NCBI GenBank assembly: GCA_038503065.1
Contig: JBCAMK010000021.1
Coordinates: 1,418,273-1,482,272, forward strand
Length of the DNA: 64,000 nt
Direction: 5' to 3'
Origin: Paragyromitra xinjiangensis
Taxonomy: Eukaryota; Ascomycota; Pezizomycetes; Pezizales; Discinaceae
Under the pieces are notes generated by a model. That model was given only the letters and a program-made list of their open reading frames with translations, was not told the DNA's origin and searched no databases. This document shows, piece by piece, positions 47,916 through 58,128 of this stretch. A program made the translations under genes and the position numbers. Every line of letters begins with the position of its first letter. Positions within the stretch are counted from its first letter, which is position 1.

Positions 47916-49204
47916 GAAAGCTATCAATAGCCTAGATATCGTACCGGACACGTGGCAACCTCACCCACTACCACTTAGGAAGATAATCATTTTCATAGAT
48001 ATGTTTATCTATGATATTTATTATCCTGCCCATACTTGTCATATTGTTTGTTGCTTCTTGCTGCTGGGCTCTTTGTGGTGTGGCTGTAACTGAACAGCCG
48101 TGGAAACTTAGGTATTCTCTCTGTAGATTTCCTTGCTTGGGCATAGTTATATACTCACCGCAATCTATCAAAGCTCGAAAAGAAAGAGAAATTTTTGAGT
48201 AAATTTTTGAGCTAAGCGGCTACTAGGTTGGGGGGCGGTATATGTAATTGATTTAATGTACAATGGGCATAATTTAAGGGATATACGTTTGTCTGAAAAG
48301 AAGCAAGAGATGTGTCATTTGCGGTGAGCTAGAGTAGGTGAGTAGTGCAGTGATATACGATCGGGAATATCTTTGTGTTAATGATACTACTAAACTTTCG
48401 ATGACACCCTATAATTCTATCGTAAAGTTATAGTAATAAAGTCAAGTCTTATATTTCCGGGTGTGGTCTCTGGCCAATGGGATATGGACGAAACCACCAT
48501 ACCTAGGATTTTTGTAAGAGTCATACTGTATCACTAGATCTACTAAGCCCTCGTCTGCTTTTTGTTGCTGACCTTCATGGATGCTCATACTCGATATTAG
48601 CCACCTTAAATCTCACATAGATGACCCTGCGGCCGTTTTTGTCGTGTAAGCGATATAGGCATCAGATCTGTAGGTTTTGCTTGTTCGCATCGCTTTAGCC
48701 ACTCCGTATGAATAAACCTCGACACTAAAAGCCTTCAGGTATATATGAGTCCCCGCATTCTAGCTATATATTCGAATCGTCAATATCTCCATTCGTTTGG
48801 AAGTTGATAATCATTCGCAGTCAGTCATCAATGATCGCGCTGGATCTTAAGCTTGGCATTCGGAACCACTTGCCGTTCGGTTACCCCGATCTCTGGCAAA
48901 ACCATGTTGCCTCGTCCTCGTTGTTGCAAGATTTTTCTTTGTCGGGAGGTGGGCCTGAAAGCGGGGCTGTGGGCGCGCATAACCGAGCGGGAAAACCAAA
49001 TTTTACAATCTAGCACGTCGTTTTTGTATTCTAATCTAGCTATTCATCCTCACTGCTTATATTCGAAATTAAGTGGATATCTATCTTGAAACTCATTAAA
49101 GCCCACCCCAATTTCGATTCCAGATTTTCTGGTCATCCCCACCATATATATTCTGTCGACTTCTCTGCTTCTAAAAGTATTGTGGGAGGAAAGCAGAAGG
49201 GCCC
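47916..49204. other. Intergenic region without recognisable genes
   Basis: Only short motif-free frames; the end is the promoter and leader of the kinase gene. Confidence 0.5.
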
Positions 49205-50326
49205 ATGATTGCTAACGACCCGGAAACCTTTCACCTCGACACCAAATTTTGCAAAAATGGTGTCATCCACCGGAAAAGCACAGGCGAAGAAGAGCGTTGG
49301 ACACAGGTTAAGAAGCTTGGTGAAGGAGGCCATGGGTTTGTCTATCTTCAAAAGGAGGTAGCAACAGCCGAACTGAGGGCAGTCAAAAAGATACAGGTGG
49401 ATGATTTTGAGAGCAATGGATTGGATATTAAACGGGAATTGTGCCACCTGATAGCATTGATGGACGTGAGTAACTTCTCGCGAATAGCTCGAGCTATCAG
49501 TGCGGGAACTCATATATACCTGAAAGCTTTCAGCGTCAAGATCTCTTCATACAATTTCGTGGTTGGTACGAGAACGGAGACGGAGACTTACTATATCTTG
49601 TGATGGAATACTTCGAGCACGGTGACCTAGGGCAGCACATCAAAATATTTGGGCGACAAGAAGAGGAAACCTCCAGAGAGATCACAAGACAGCTTCTAGA
49701 AGGGCTTGTTGTCTTACATCAAAAACAAATCTGTCATCGAGATCTCAAACCACAGGTCTGACCCTGGCCTCGAACGTGGTCCATGCCGTTTTCTTATACT
49801 AGAAGCATTATAGAATATTCTCATAGCGTGCCGCTCACCAATCCGCGTCAAGATTGCCGATTTCGGAATATCGAAATCCATGATAGGTACAAATCTACGC
49901 ACCCAATGCGGAACCCAGGGCTATATTGCCCCAGAGCTGCAAGGATTTCGACCTAGCAATTACCTCTCAGGAAACGACTATACGAACGCTGTGGATATGT
50001 GGGCGCTTGGCTGTCTCGTACATGAAGTCTTAACCTCAGAAATACCATTCCTGAGGAGTATGGTTGACGAAAATTTGTCGGAAATCAGCTGCTTAAACCC
50101 GACCTCTAGCCTACAGCAATCCTGGTTTGATACAGATTATTACTCAAAATTCTGTCTTGGCGATATCCCATTCCCCATCGAGCGTTTACAGCACTCACAA
50201 GTGAGTGATAAGGGTGTGGATTTTGTCAAAAGGCTAATGGTTGTCCATCCAAACTCTCGACCGTCAGCAGAGGAGGCTCGGGATGATCCATGGCTATCAC
50301 TGAAAGCTTTTATTTCCCCAGTATAA
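49205..50326 (+). CDS. Serine/threonine protein kinase
   Basis: Three exons, 49205-49465, 49534-49755 and 49814-50326, all in phase 0, encode 331 residues that are almost entirely kinase domain. Motifs in order: glycine loop GEGGHGFVYL, catalytic lysine in RAVKKI, hinge LVMEYFEHGDL, catalytic loop ICHRDLKPQNIL split by intron 2, DFG in KIADFGIS, then CGTQGYIAPEL as activation segment and APE, and DMWALGCLVHEVLT. All key catalytic residues are present, so it should be active. Closest by style to fungal CAMK/ULK-like kinases; I cannot assign a pathway. There is no extra domain, unlike the related tail at 45625 that is joined to ankyrin repeats. The acceptor at 49533 was chosen because it preserves the frame into DLFIQFRGWYEN. 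Confidence 0.85.
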
Positions 50327-50892
50327 CTGTTCATATCTACTAAACCGTAGAATTTACTTTGTTCAACCTCTCTTTCGCGCGAGTCTTCAATCCACCAGAG
50401 TTAAATTACGAGTCTACTTGCCCGCTTGAAGTGTTTTAACGTTTACAGGGCCTTTGAAATTGACATTCATGGTCGTCAGCGCCCCGTCGTCTTGCTCGCT
50501 GCCCCGACATCTTAACACTTCTAGTCCTCTAGGTTCTTCCGAGTGGGATTTTGACCAGGATTCTTCGGAGGCCTAGGGTAAGCGGGTAAGGGAATATAAC
50601 TTAATCAATCCGGAACGCAGTAATGTGTTTTTTTAGCGGGAGTGGTGTTACCCTAAACCCAGCATTTGGCCGGTAACCATAAACTAAATTGATATTCATG
50701 TAACATGTACAAGTCGGCTATGAGAGTAGGGAATCTGGGAACATAGCATTCTACCTTCGCTACCCATGCAAACGAGCGAAGAGTATAACGAAAAGGATCA
50801 ATAGACCCTAACCCTGGTGTAACAACTATCCGCGCTATGTACATAGTAGGTAGGCTAGGAGGTGGCAACCAGCAAAGCAAAAGGAACACAAA
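50327..50892. other. Intergenic region with telomere-like box
   Basis: No gene. ACCCTAACCCT at 50805-50815 lies about 80 bp upstream of the GNAT gene and could act as a telobox-type promoter element. Confidence 0.45.
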
Positions 50893-51548
50893 ATGTCTAA
50901 GTTCTCCATCGTCCTATCAGAAGCATTAGAACCGCTCCTAAATCACCTGCCAGACTTCCTCCGACTCTTCGATGAAGCAACTCTCTGGCTAGGATCGCAA
51001 GGACGAACCGGACAATGGGGGCATGAGGCCCCGAGTGGTAACCCTCATTTTGTTCAGCGGACAAAACAATCTCTGGAGGTGAGTTAGGCCTGGCTATATG
51101 AACACCACTCCTATAACTAACATATCCTTAATATCACGGTTAGAGATCACCGGAACGAGGTATGACAACTATTTTCGCGAGGGCTGATGAGGACTCGCCG
51201 GTAATCGGCATAGTCACATTCAACGAGGCGCCTACCCCCAACAGCAAAACACCCCCGGCCGCAGAGCGAGAAATTTATATACACCTCCTTTTAACGACCC
51301 GGGATCCTAGATACCGTGGTCTGGGTCTGAGGTTGCTTGAGAAGGCGAAAGAAGAGGCACGGCGGAGGAATATCAATATGTTGAGGCTCTCTTGTTACGC
51401 TGGTGAGGATGGAAAGATCATCCAAGTTTACGAGAGAATGGGTTTCAGGAAGAATCCCGACGAGGTGATTCTTGTTCCGAACTGGGATGGCAATGGTCCA
51501 TGTCCGAAAGTGGTGATGGAGATGAGGTTGGAAACGGTCTCTAGATAG
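50893..51548 (+). CDS. GNAT-family N-acetyltransferase
   Basis: Two exons, 50893-51078 and 51144-51548, give 196 residues. GNAT motif A is visible in exon 2: IYIHLLLTTRDPRYRGLGLR then LLEKAKEEARRRN, where RYRGLGLR is the acetyl-CoA pyrophosphate-binding R/Q-x-x-G-x-G/A loop. Motif B follows in VYERMGFRKN. The N-terminal exon, LPDFLRLFDEATLWL then GRTGQWG, is the usual start of fungal GNATs of this kind. It is expected to acetylate a small molecule or protein amine; the substrate is unknown. No neighbour suggests a pathway. Confidence 0.85.
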
Positions 51549-52274
51549 AAACGGAGCTTGTTCTAGGTCGCCCGGAAGCCTGGCCCTTCGAACTATCTGA
51601 CGGACGGCGGAGATATTTGACTGTAGGATCCTTCTAGCTGGGCTATCCTGTAAGATAACTCACTATCACAGGATAAAATCACGAAGATGTCCTAAAGTTC
51701 GTGCAGCGACGGAATGCTTAATCAAAAGAAATTGACAGAATGTAATATAAAGAATTTTGAACTCTAACCGCCGATCAAGTCACAGTATGTAGTTACGGCA
51801 TTTGTGATGTCAGGCGTTACGTGTGGGTCAAAAAGGCTCCTCTCGAGTGATAAAGTGTGAACAAAGAAACGCACAGCTCCGATCTCCGAGGCTCACCTCA
51901 GGACTATGACTAGAAAAGAGTGAGGATAGTGCATTCGACAATGCGAAGACGAATGAATGTGAGCCTCTAGGGTATCATTACAAGGCGATGGGTCAACCAG
52001 TTAATCATCTCTAAGCAATTAAACACTCACTGTTCCACTGTTTGCAATTTTCCTCAACAATCGATTAAAACGTTAGCTAGGTTATATGAAAAAGGAAGAG
52101 CCACCATTTGCATGAACTGAAACCGAAAATGAAACACTTAAAATTAAAGACCAGCGCGAAAGAGGATCTGCAACCCAAACCCACCAACTATCTCTTTAGG
52201 CCATGCCCAATAAAGTCAAATTTGTACAGAACTCTTTATCCCCTACCCCGATTATCTTCTCCCGATTCTCAAGG
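51549..52274. other. Intergenic region between convergent genes
   Basis: 3' flanks of the GNAT gene and of the minus-strand gene. No further gene seen. Confidence 0.5.
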
Positions 52275-53424
52275 TCAATACGCGTGGACTACCCGATAAC
52301 CATCGCTATCGTAATAGTATGAATCGCTATGTCCACTTATGTACCCTGAATAATCATCCACCTCCTCATCTTCCCAGGGGTCCCGGGGTTGTTCTTCCTT
52401 GATATTAGGCTCGATCTTGGTACGACGAGCTGTTTGCTTGGCACGGACAGCTTTTGGCTTCGGGGCATTGGATTCGGTCTTGATGGTATTAGAACTAGTG
52501 TATTTGGCAGGCTGCTTCGCGCGAGGCTTTGGTTTCGATAGGTGGTATTCTGGTCTAACTTCAATTCCGCCTGCACTTATGTGAGCGGTTTGCTTTGTGC
52601 GGGGCTTTGGTACAGACCGTTGCTTCGGTTCGCCAGACATTTTGACTGTTTTCTGCTTGGTAGATGGTGCTGGGGCATTTGTTCCGGCGGTCCCTTTGCG
52701 AGCGGCGGTTTTGGGCCGAGCAACAGCTGTCGGGGTACCCATTATCGTAATGGAAAGATTGATGGAGGAATTGGAGGTATTGTTTATGGACTGAGGTTTC
52801 TTGACTTTTGGGGCGCCTTTGACGATTTTCAGTAGATCCTTTTCAGAAGCGGCCTTTTTTCCCTTCCCAGGACCCGCGACGACATCCTTGCTAGCGTTTG
52901 CGGTCGTTTTTGGAGGCTTCGCGTTTGTTTTGTTCCCTCCCAACACCGTGCTACTCCCTTTCCCCTTCGCTGCATCACTGCCTCTCCCGGTAGCTTCACG
53001 GACCTGAGCATTCAGCTTACGGAACTTTCCGTTCTCTTTATGTTCCAGTTCAACCAAATCCCTCGGTACCGTCAGGCCTCCAGGCTTCTCCAATGCCATT
53101 TCCAGCGTCTCTCGCAGGTCCTGAACGGTGCGAGATAGGGGGGCGGCTAAGCCGTAGAGAAGGCATTGAGCACGCCACCATGACTTGGGTTTCGATTGGT
53201 TCGTGAGGAGAGGCGGCCTTGATAGAAGAAGGGTTTTGAGAGTGCTAGCCGACTCGCGGGCGTGCGAGTCGTAGAGCAGACCGGTACCGAGGGTGGTGAA
53301 GTGGGGAGGGACTTGGAAGGGGTCGATGACGATCGCTAGAGAAGGGGTTAGCAAAGCGAAACAGGCGAGGGAAGGGGTGGATGGGTGGCTGACGATGAAG
53401 AGCAGAGCTTGTAGATGGAGCCAT
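52275..53424 (-). CDS. Conserved fungal hypothetical protein with disordered Lys/Pro-rich tail
   Basis: I model two minus-strand exons, 53424-53394 and 53335-52275, giving 363 residues starting MAPSTSSALHPIVIDPFQ. The intron has a TGCTAAC branch site and CTCTAG acceptor. Without it the same frame would start later at a non-ATG codon. Residues 10-105 look folded and conserved: FTTLGTGLLYDSHARESAST, LLLSRPPLLTNQSKPKSWWR, AQCLLYGL. The rest is Lys, Pro, Ala, Thr-rich with repeated KPKPRAKQ/KPRTKQ-type basic patches and an acidic, Tyr-rich end (DDYSGYISGHSDSYYYDSDG). I do not recognise a function. The composition would suit a nuclear or nucleic-acid-associated protein, which is inference. Confidence 0.7.
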
Positions 53425-54217
53425 GACGGAGATGTTCGCTTGGGGGGTAGCTCAGGTATGTAGGGTCAGAGCAGTAGAGGGATGTGAGGAGATTGAGGTT
53501 GAGCTTGGGTATAATATTCAGCTGATATTAAGCTGATTACTCTATTTACATTGGTCAAGGTGTAGGGGATGGAGGGAGAGGGGTGTTTGTTGTGGGTGGA
53601 GAGGAGAGTGAGAGATGCTGAATACCTGCAGAGGTAGTACGTGAAGTACGTAGAGACAATGTGTATTTACTCACGAGGCGAAGCTCTTCACTTACATCAG
53701 CGCTTCGGGTACCTACAGCTTACCACAGATGTATATACGAAACAAGCTTTTTGCAATACTCGTTTATTCCCCACCAATCATGGTGCTGTATAGTATAGCT
53801 CGGGTGATATACAATGGTTCCGAGCCCTCATCGGAACACAGGCCCGAATCTAATAAACCGTTGCAGCCATACTACTCTAGACAAGGGTACGAATGGTGAT
53901 AATCCTCAATCACCGCCTACCATTTAGCCTGTGCATTGCAAGTACCTTGCGTCGAAAATCCGGGGAACACACTCCTCTCCACTGCTTTACGCCTGCTCCT
54001 TAATTGTAATATCTTCTCACTAGTTTCCACTGCTTTTCCGCGCCGTAATTCCACCCTCCGTTCAGCCGGTATCGCCCTACAAAACCCCCATTGTCTCTCT
54101 GGAATGTCGGGGTTTAAAGTAAGAAGACTGCCCAGTATCGTATTCAGTCCACACGCTGTCGATCCGTCCTCTACTTTTTCTGCCTTTGTTTCATAGATTT
54201 CGACTATTGTAGTAGTG
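53425..54217. other. Divergent promoter region
   Basis: Lies between two divergent genes (minus-strand hypothetical and plus-strand esterase). It holds no supported ORF. Confidence 0.5.
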
Positions 54218-55811
54218 ATGACGAGATTTTCGGTAACCATTGCCTTGTTGGCTGTTCCAGCTGCACTAGCCCAGGTGTCGACTTGGGGTCAATGTGGTGG
54301 GATTGGTAAATATGTTCTTGATCTGTGGAAGCTGAACTAAAAATTTCTAATACGATGTCGTAGGATGGACTGGTGGCACCACATGCGTGAGCGGCGCCTA
54401 TTGCTCCAAGGTAAGCAGTAATTGTTGAGGTGAACAATCGAGATCGGAAGAGCCTGAGCTGATTTTGCATGGATTTAGTTGAACGACTACTACTCGCAGG
54501 TAAACAAACTATGCTCTATCGAAGGAAGCGCGACTTACGAGATTTCATTGATGAATAGTGTTTACCGGGTACTGCTTCTGCCACGACTACCGCTGCCGCT
54601 ACCACGACGACAACAAAAACGACATCGTCTGCGGTAGCTACCAGCACTGGAGCTCCAAAATACATCTTCAGTTTGTTTGTGGCCACACCTATGATGATGA
54701 CCCTTTGAATATTCGTTGACAGTCCCTAGCGGCGACTCCTACTCTCAGTCTGGTTTTGACATTACCGGTACCAAACCATCGGCTGGCAACCCTATGGGAA
54801 ATCCTGCGTGGCCTGGTGAGCTCTATGATATCTATCCTAGCCACCCGTATCGTTCTGACCCTTCCAGGCTATACTTCTTCGGGCGGGATAAATTGGCTCG
54901 GATACCTTGACACGGTCTACAACCCCGTAACAGTGCTGAATTATAACTTTGCAGTTGGCGGGGCAACAATCAATAACACCATCGTGAGTTCCGGCACCGG
55001 CACACCCTTGACAACACAGGTGGCCACCTTTTTGAGCAACTTGGGGACTCCTCCCTCATATGCACCGTGGACCTCGGCCAATTCGTTGTTTGTAATTTGG
55101 ATTGGTATCAATGACATTGGGAACACGTATTACCAGAGCGTTGATCAATCCGCGTATGTCATCCCCTAGTAAGCGAAGATCTGAGACTGATTCATATTCC
55201 GAGTGCAGTTTACACACCACCATGATGGACACCTACTTTGGGTTGGTTCAGCAGATGTATAATGTCGGTGCTCGGAACTTTTTGTTCCTGAGCGTTCCGC
55301 GTAAGTTCCACATACCGCTTTTATGCTTCAAATAAACTAACAAAAGGGTGCAGCGGTCGAAAAAACGCCTCTGATGCTTGCACAAGCTCTCAGCGCTCGT
55401 ACCTCGGAAGCGACGCAGATTGCAGACTTCAACAGCAAAATCATTTCCCGGGCAACTGCATTCGCTTCCGGTAAATCTGGGGTAATATTGTATCTCTGAC
55501 ACCAGCAAGTAGGGAAGGCATACGACTGACTTTTGGGACGTAACTAGGTAAAAATCTACCAATATGATACGCAAATCGCGTTCAACAAAATCATCGCAAG
55601 CCCGAGCACGTATGGATATAACGATGCTACTACGGTTTGCCAGGCGAGCACTTGCATGTGGTGGAATAATTATCATCGTATGTTGAAAATAATCACCCTG
55701 GGTTGGTGATATTTTTGAATTTGGACTGATATGAATATTTTAGCTTCTACGATGGTACACAAGGTTGTGGCAGGAGAAGTTGCCGATGTGCTGAAAACGG
55801 GATTTTGGTGA
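54218..55811 (+). CDS. Secreted CE16-type acetylesterase with N-terminal CBM1
   Basis: Ten exons (54218-54305, 54364-54410, 54479-54499, 54559-54670, 54723-54815, 54868-55153, 55209-55300, 55354-55481, 55548-55677, 55744-55811) join in frame to 354 residues. The order is signal peptide ([18 protein letters not shown]), then a fungal cellulose-binding module CBM1 ([21 protein letters not shown] ends with SQC), then a Thr/Ala linker. The SGNH esterase follows: GDSYSQSG (catalytic Ser), [11 protein letters not shown] (block II), IGINDIG (block III) and WWNNYHPS near the end (likely catalytic His). The family is carbohydrate esterase 16, which deacetylates xylo- and other oligosaccharides. Exon 3 is only 21 nt. 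Exon 5 begins in IPSGDS; the neighbouring family norm is TFGDS, so that junction could be adjusted. Confidence 0.88.
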
Positions 55812-56201
55812 GGAGAGAGCAGAAAGGATGGATTGATGGGCTAAGATGTGTGGTAGTTAAATTCAGATCGAAGAGCTTTGGCATTTTCGATACGTAAATG
55901 AATTACTACTACTACTACTACTTTGGCATTTTCGAGGTGAACGAGTGATTGGAAGAAGACATGCACGTGACTAAACTCATGCCAAGACACGCGTCTCCCG
56001 CGCTCAATCGCATACTGCTGAAGGTAGTGGGAACGAGCTTAGGGACAGAGAGCTCCATATCATTCTCATTCCCCCTTTTACCTATCTCGTTTTTACTCTC
56101 TTTCCTCTATCAGTACATATCCCTCACGACCTCTTCATATTGTTGGAAGAGTGCTGCATCGCGTTTCTCTCCTAGCCCATCACTCCCCCAAACTGCTCCC
56201 C
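55812..56201. other. Intergenic region with TAC microsatellite and 15 bp direct repeat
   Basis: CTTTGGCATTTTCGA occurs at 55876-55890 and again at 55921-55935, flanking ATTACTACTACTACTACTA (55902-55920). No gene is seen before the F-box start. Confidence 0.7.
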
Positions 56202-58128
56202 ATGATACTCTCGCCTCTTCCTCCAGCTTCCAAGTTGGATGCCCTACCCGTAGAGATCTTGACCCAAATATTCAAGTTTGTCCGTCAAACCCCTCGAATG
56301 TTGGTGGTTGGTGGTCAGTTCCTAACACTATCGGTAACAGCTCCCCCAACACCCTCGTGCTCTTGCACTGCTATGCAGGGTCTGCAAAACATTTCGTTTT
56401 ATTGCCACCGAGCTTCTCTACAACGATATCACCATCCATATTGTTCACGAGACTGCCATTGACCCGCTGATTGTGAAATGCCTACTCTATGTGGAGAACT
56501 TTGGCGTCACATACATTCGGAAAATCACTGTACGGGGCAACGTCAGAAATGACCTTAAGAAATTTGATGAGCATACAGGGTGGTTCGAACCGGAACGGGA
56601 GGATGGATGTTCACCGACGATAGCAAACATGGCTTTGGTTTTGTGTATGGTACTAGACAAGATCCCGGAGGGAAGGTTGGAGAGTTTTATGTACGTCTAT
56701 CGAACCAGAATCAGGACTTGGACGAAAGCTGACGCATTGCCTACTAGCTGGGATGTCAATTCCTTTTTCTCATGGATGCTTACGGATAAACTGCAAGAAC
56801 GTCACCCGCATCTTAAAGTTCTTCAACTGCGCGATAGTGATAGCGATGACGGCCCGTGGGATAGACTTTGGCTAGAAACGATGAGATTTTCGAACCTTCA
56901 GTCACTGGGCTGGGCGAATATCGCCGCACATAACGTCCTAGTCAGTCTTGGCGCCTTGATCTCATCCAACTCTCAGACCATAAGGTCTCTTTCTATATCG
57001 TTGAGATGCTTCGATCAGCTCAAAGCTGATTACCGGTGGAAATCGGGTGCTATGCGTGAAGAGCACGTCAGTGAAGATTCACCGGATAGTTTCCTGTTCA
57101 AAAGATTGCTTGAAACTTCTCGTTTGTCCGATGGTCCGACTGCGATGGGCAACAACAGGAAACGGCAACTGAGTTTAGAACGGTTAATGTTGGAAAAATG
57201 TCCTTTAGATGATCCCGCACATGGGTTTCTGAGTAGTTGCATCGATTTTTCTAATCTCCACACACTTAGCCTCCGCCGCTGCCCCGATACAGGTCGTTTT
57301 CTTGAGTCTTGGGTTGCCTCTACAGGTGCAATTAAATTGAAGTCCTTGGAACTTCTTCTGGAGACTGGCTCCGAAGGTGTTGCCCTTTTTCTAAACGCTT
57401 TTACGGGCCTTGAGAATCTGTATCTTCTCCTCGAAAACCTAGGGGGCGTATCGCGTACGAGTGCAATATTCCAGTCTATATATCGCCACGAGGAAACGCT
57501 TCGCCGGCTAGTGGTTGACTTCAAACGGCATGGAAAGACTATTGGTATCTCACCCGCCAGCGTGATGGGAATAAAAGAACGTCTAAGGATCAGGGAGCTT
57601 GGTATTGCTTTAAGACTGGAGGAGGGGGTACGTAGCGAATCCTACAGAAGACGAATCCTACTTTGGACTGACGTTAATTTTGGCGATTAGAGGAGCGACT
57701 CAGGATTAGAGTTTCTAAGCATCCCCTATAACAATCAAACTCATGTCATGGGAACAATCAGGACTATTCACATTCGTAACCTTCTTCAACCTACATGCGA
57801 AGCGTTTGATGACCCGTTCGTTGGTACCAGGGATTTCTTCGGGTCGGAGACTTTCCGCTACAGGAAAGCTGATGCAGAAGCTATAATAAGGCCATTGGAC
57901 TTTAAATACATGGGTAGGAAGGCTGGAAACTTGGAGGCGGTTATCATTGGCCCGGTGGACGAGGGCAAGGCGTATGAGAGCTTTGGCGCAGCAACAGAAT
58001 TTTCATGCTTTTTGGTGGATTATGTGAGAACACGTGTAGGCAGGGGCTTGCCGATATTGAATCCGGTGTCGATGGGCGACTTGAGGTATTTCGAAGTACC
58101 GTGCGACGTGACAAAGGTGCGGTGGTAG
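56202..58128 (+). CDS. F-box protein
   Basis: Three exons, 56202-56303, 56341-57627 and 57691-58128, give 608 residues. Exon 1 holds an F-box start, SKLDALPVEILTQIFKFV, which would bind Skp1 in an SCF ubiquitin ligase. The region PRALALLCRVCKTFRFIATELLY in exon 2 completes the domain. The long remainder has irregular leucine-rich stretches (LKVLQLRDS, LRRCPD, LENLYLLLENLGG), as in fungal F-box/LRR-like proteins. The apparent stop at 57688-57690 lies inside a normal 63 nt intron with donor GTACGT, branch CTGAC and acceptor TAG. Removing it joins LEEG to RSDSGLEFLSIPYNN in frame. Substrate is unknown. Confidence 0.8.
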
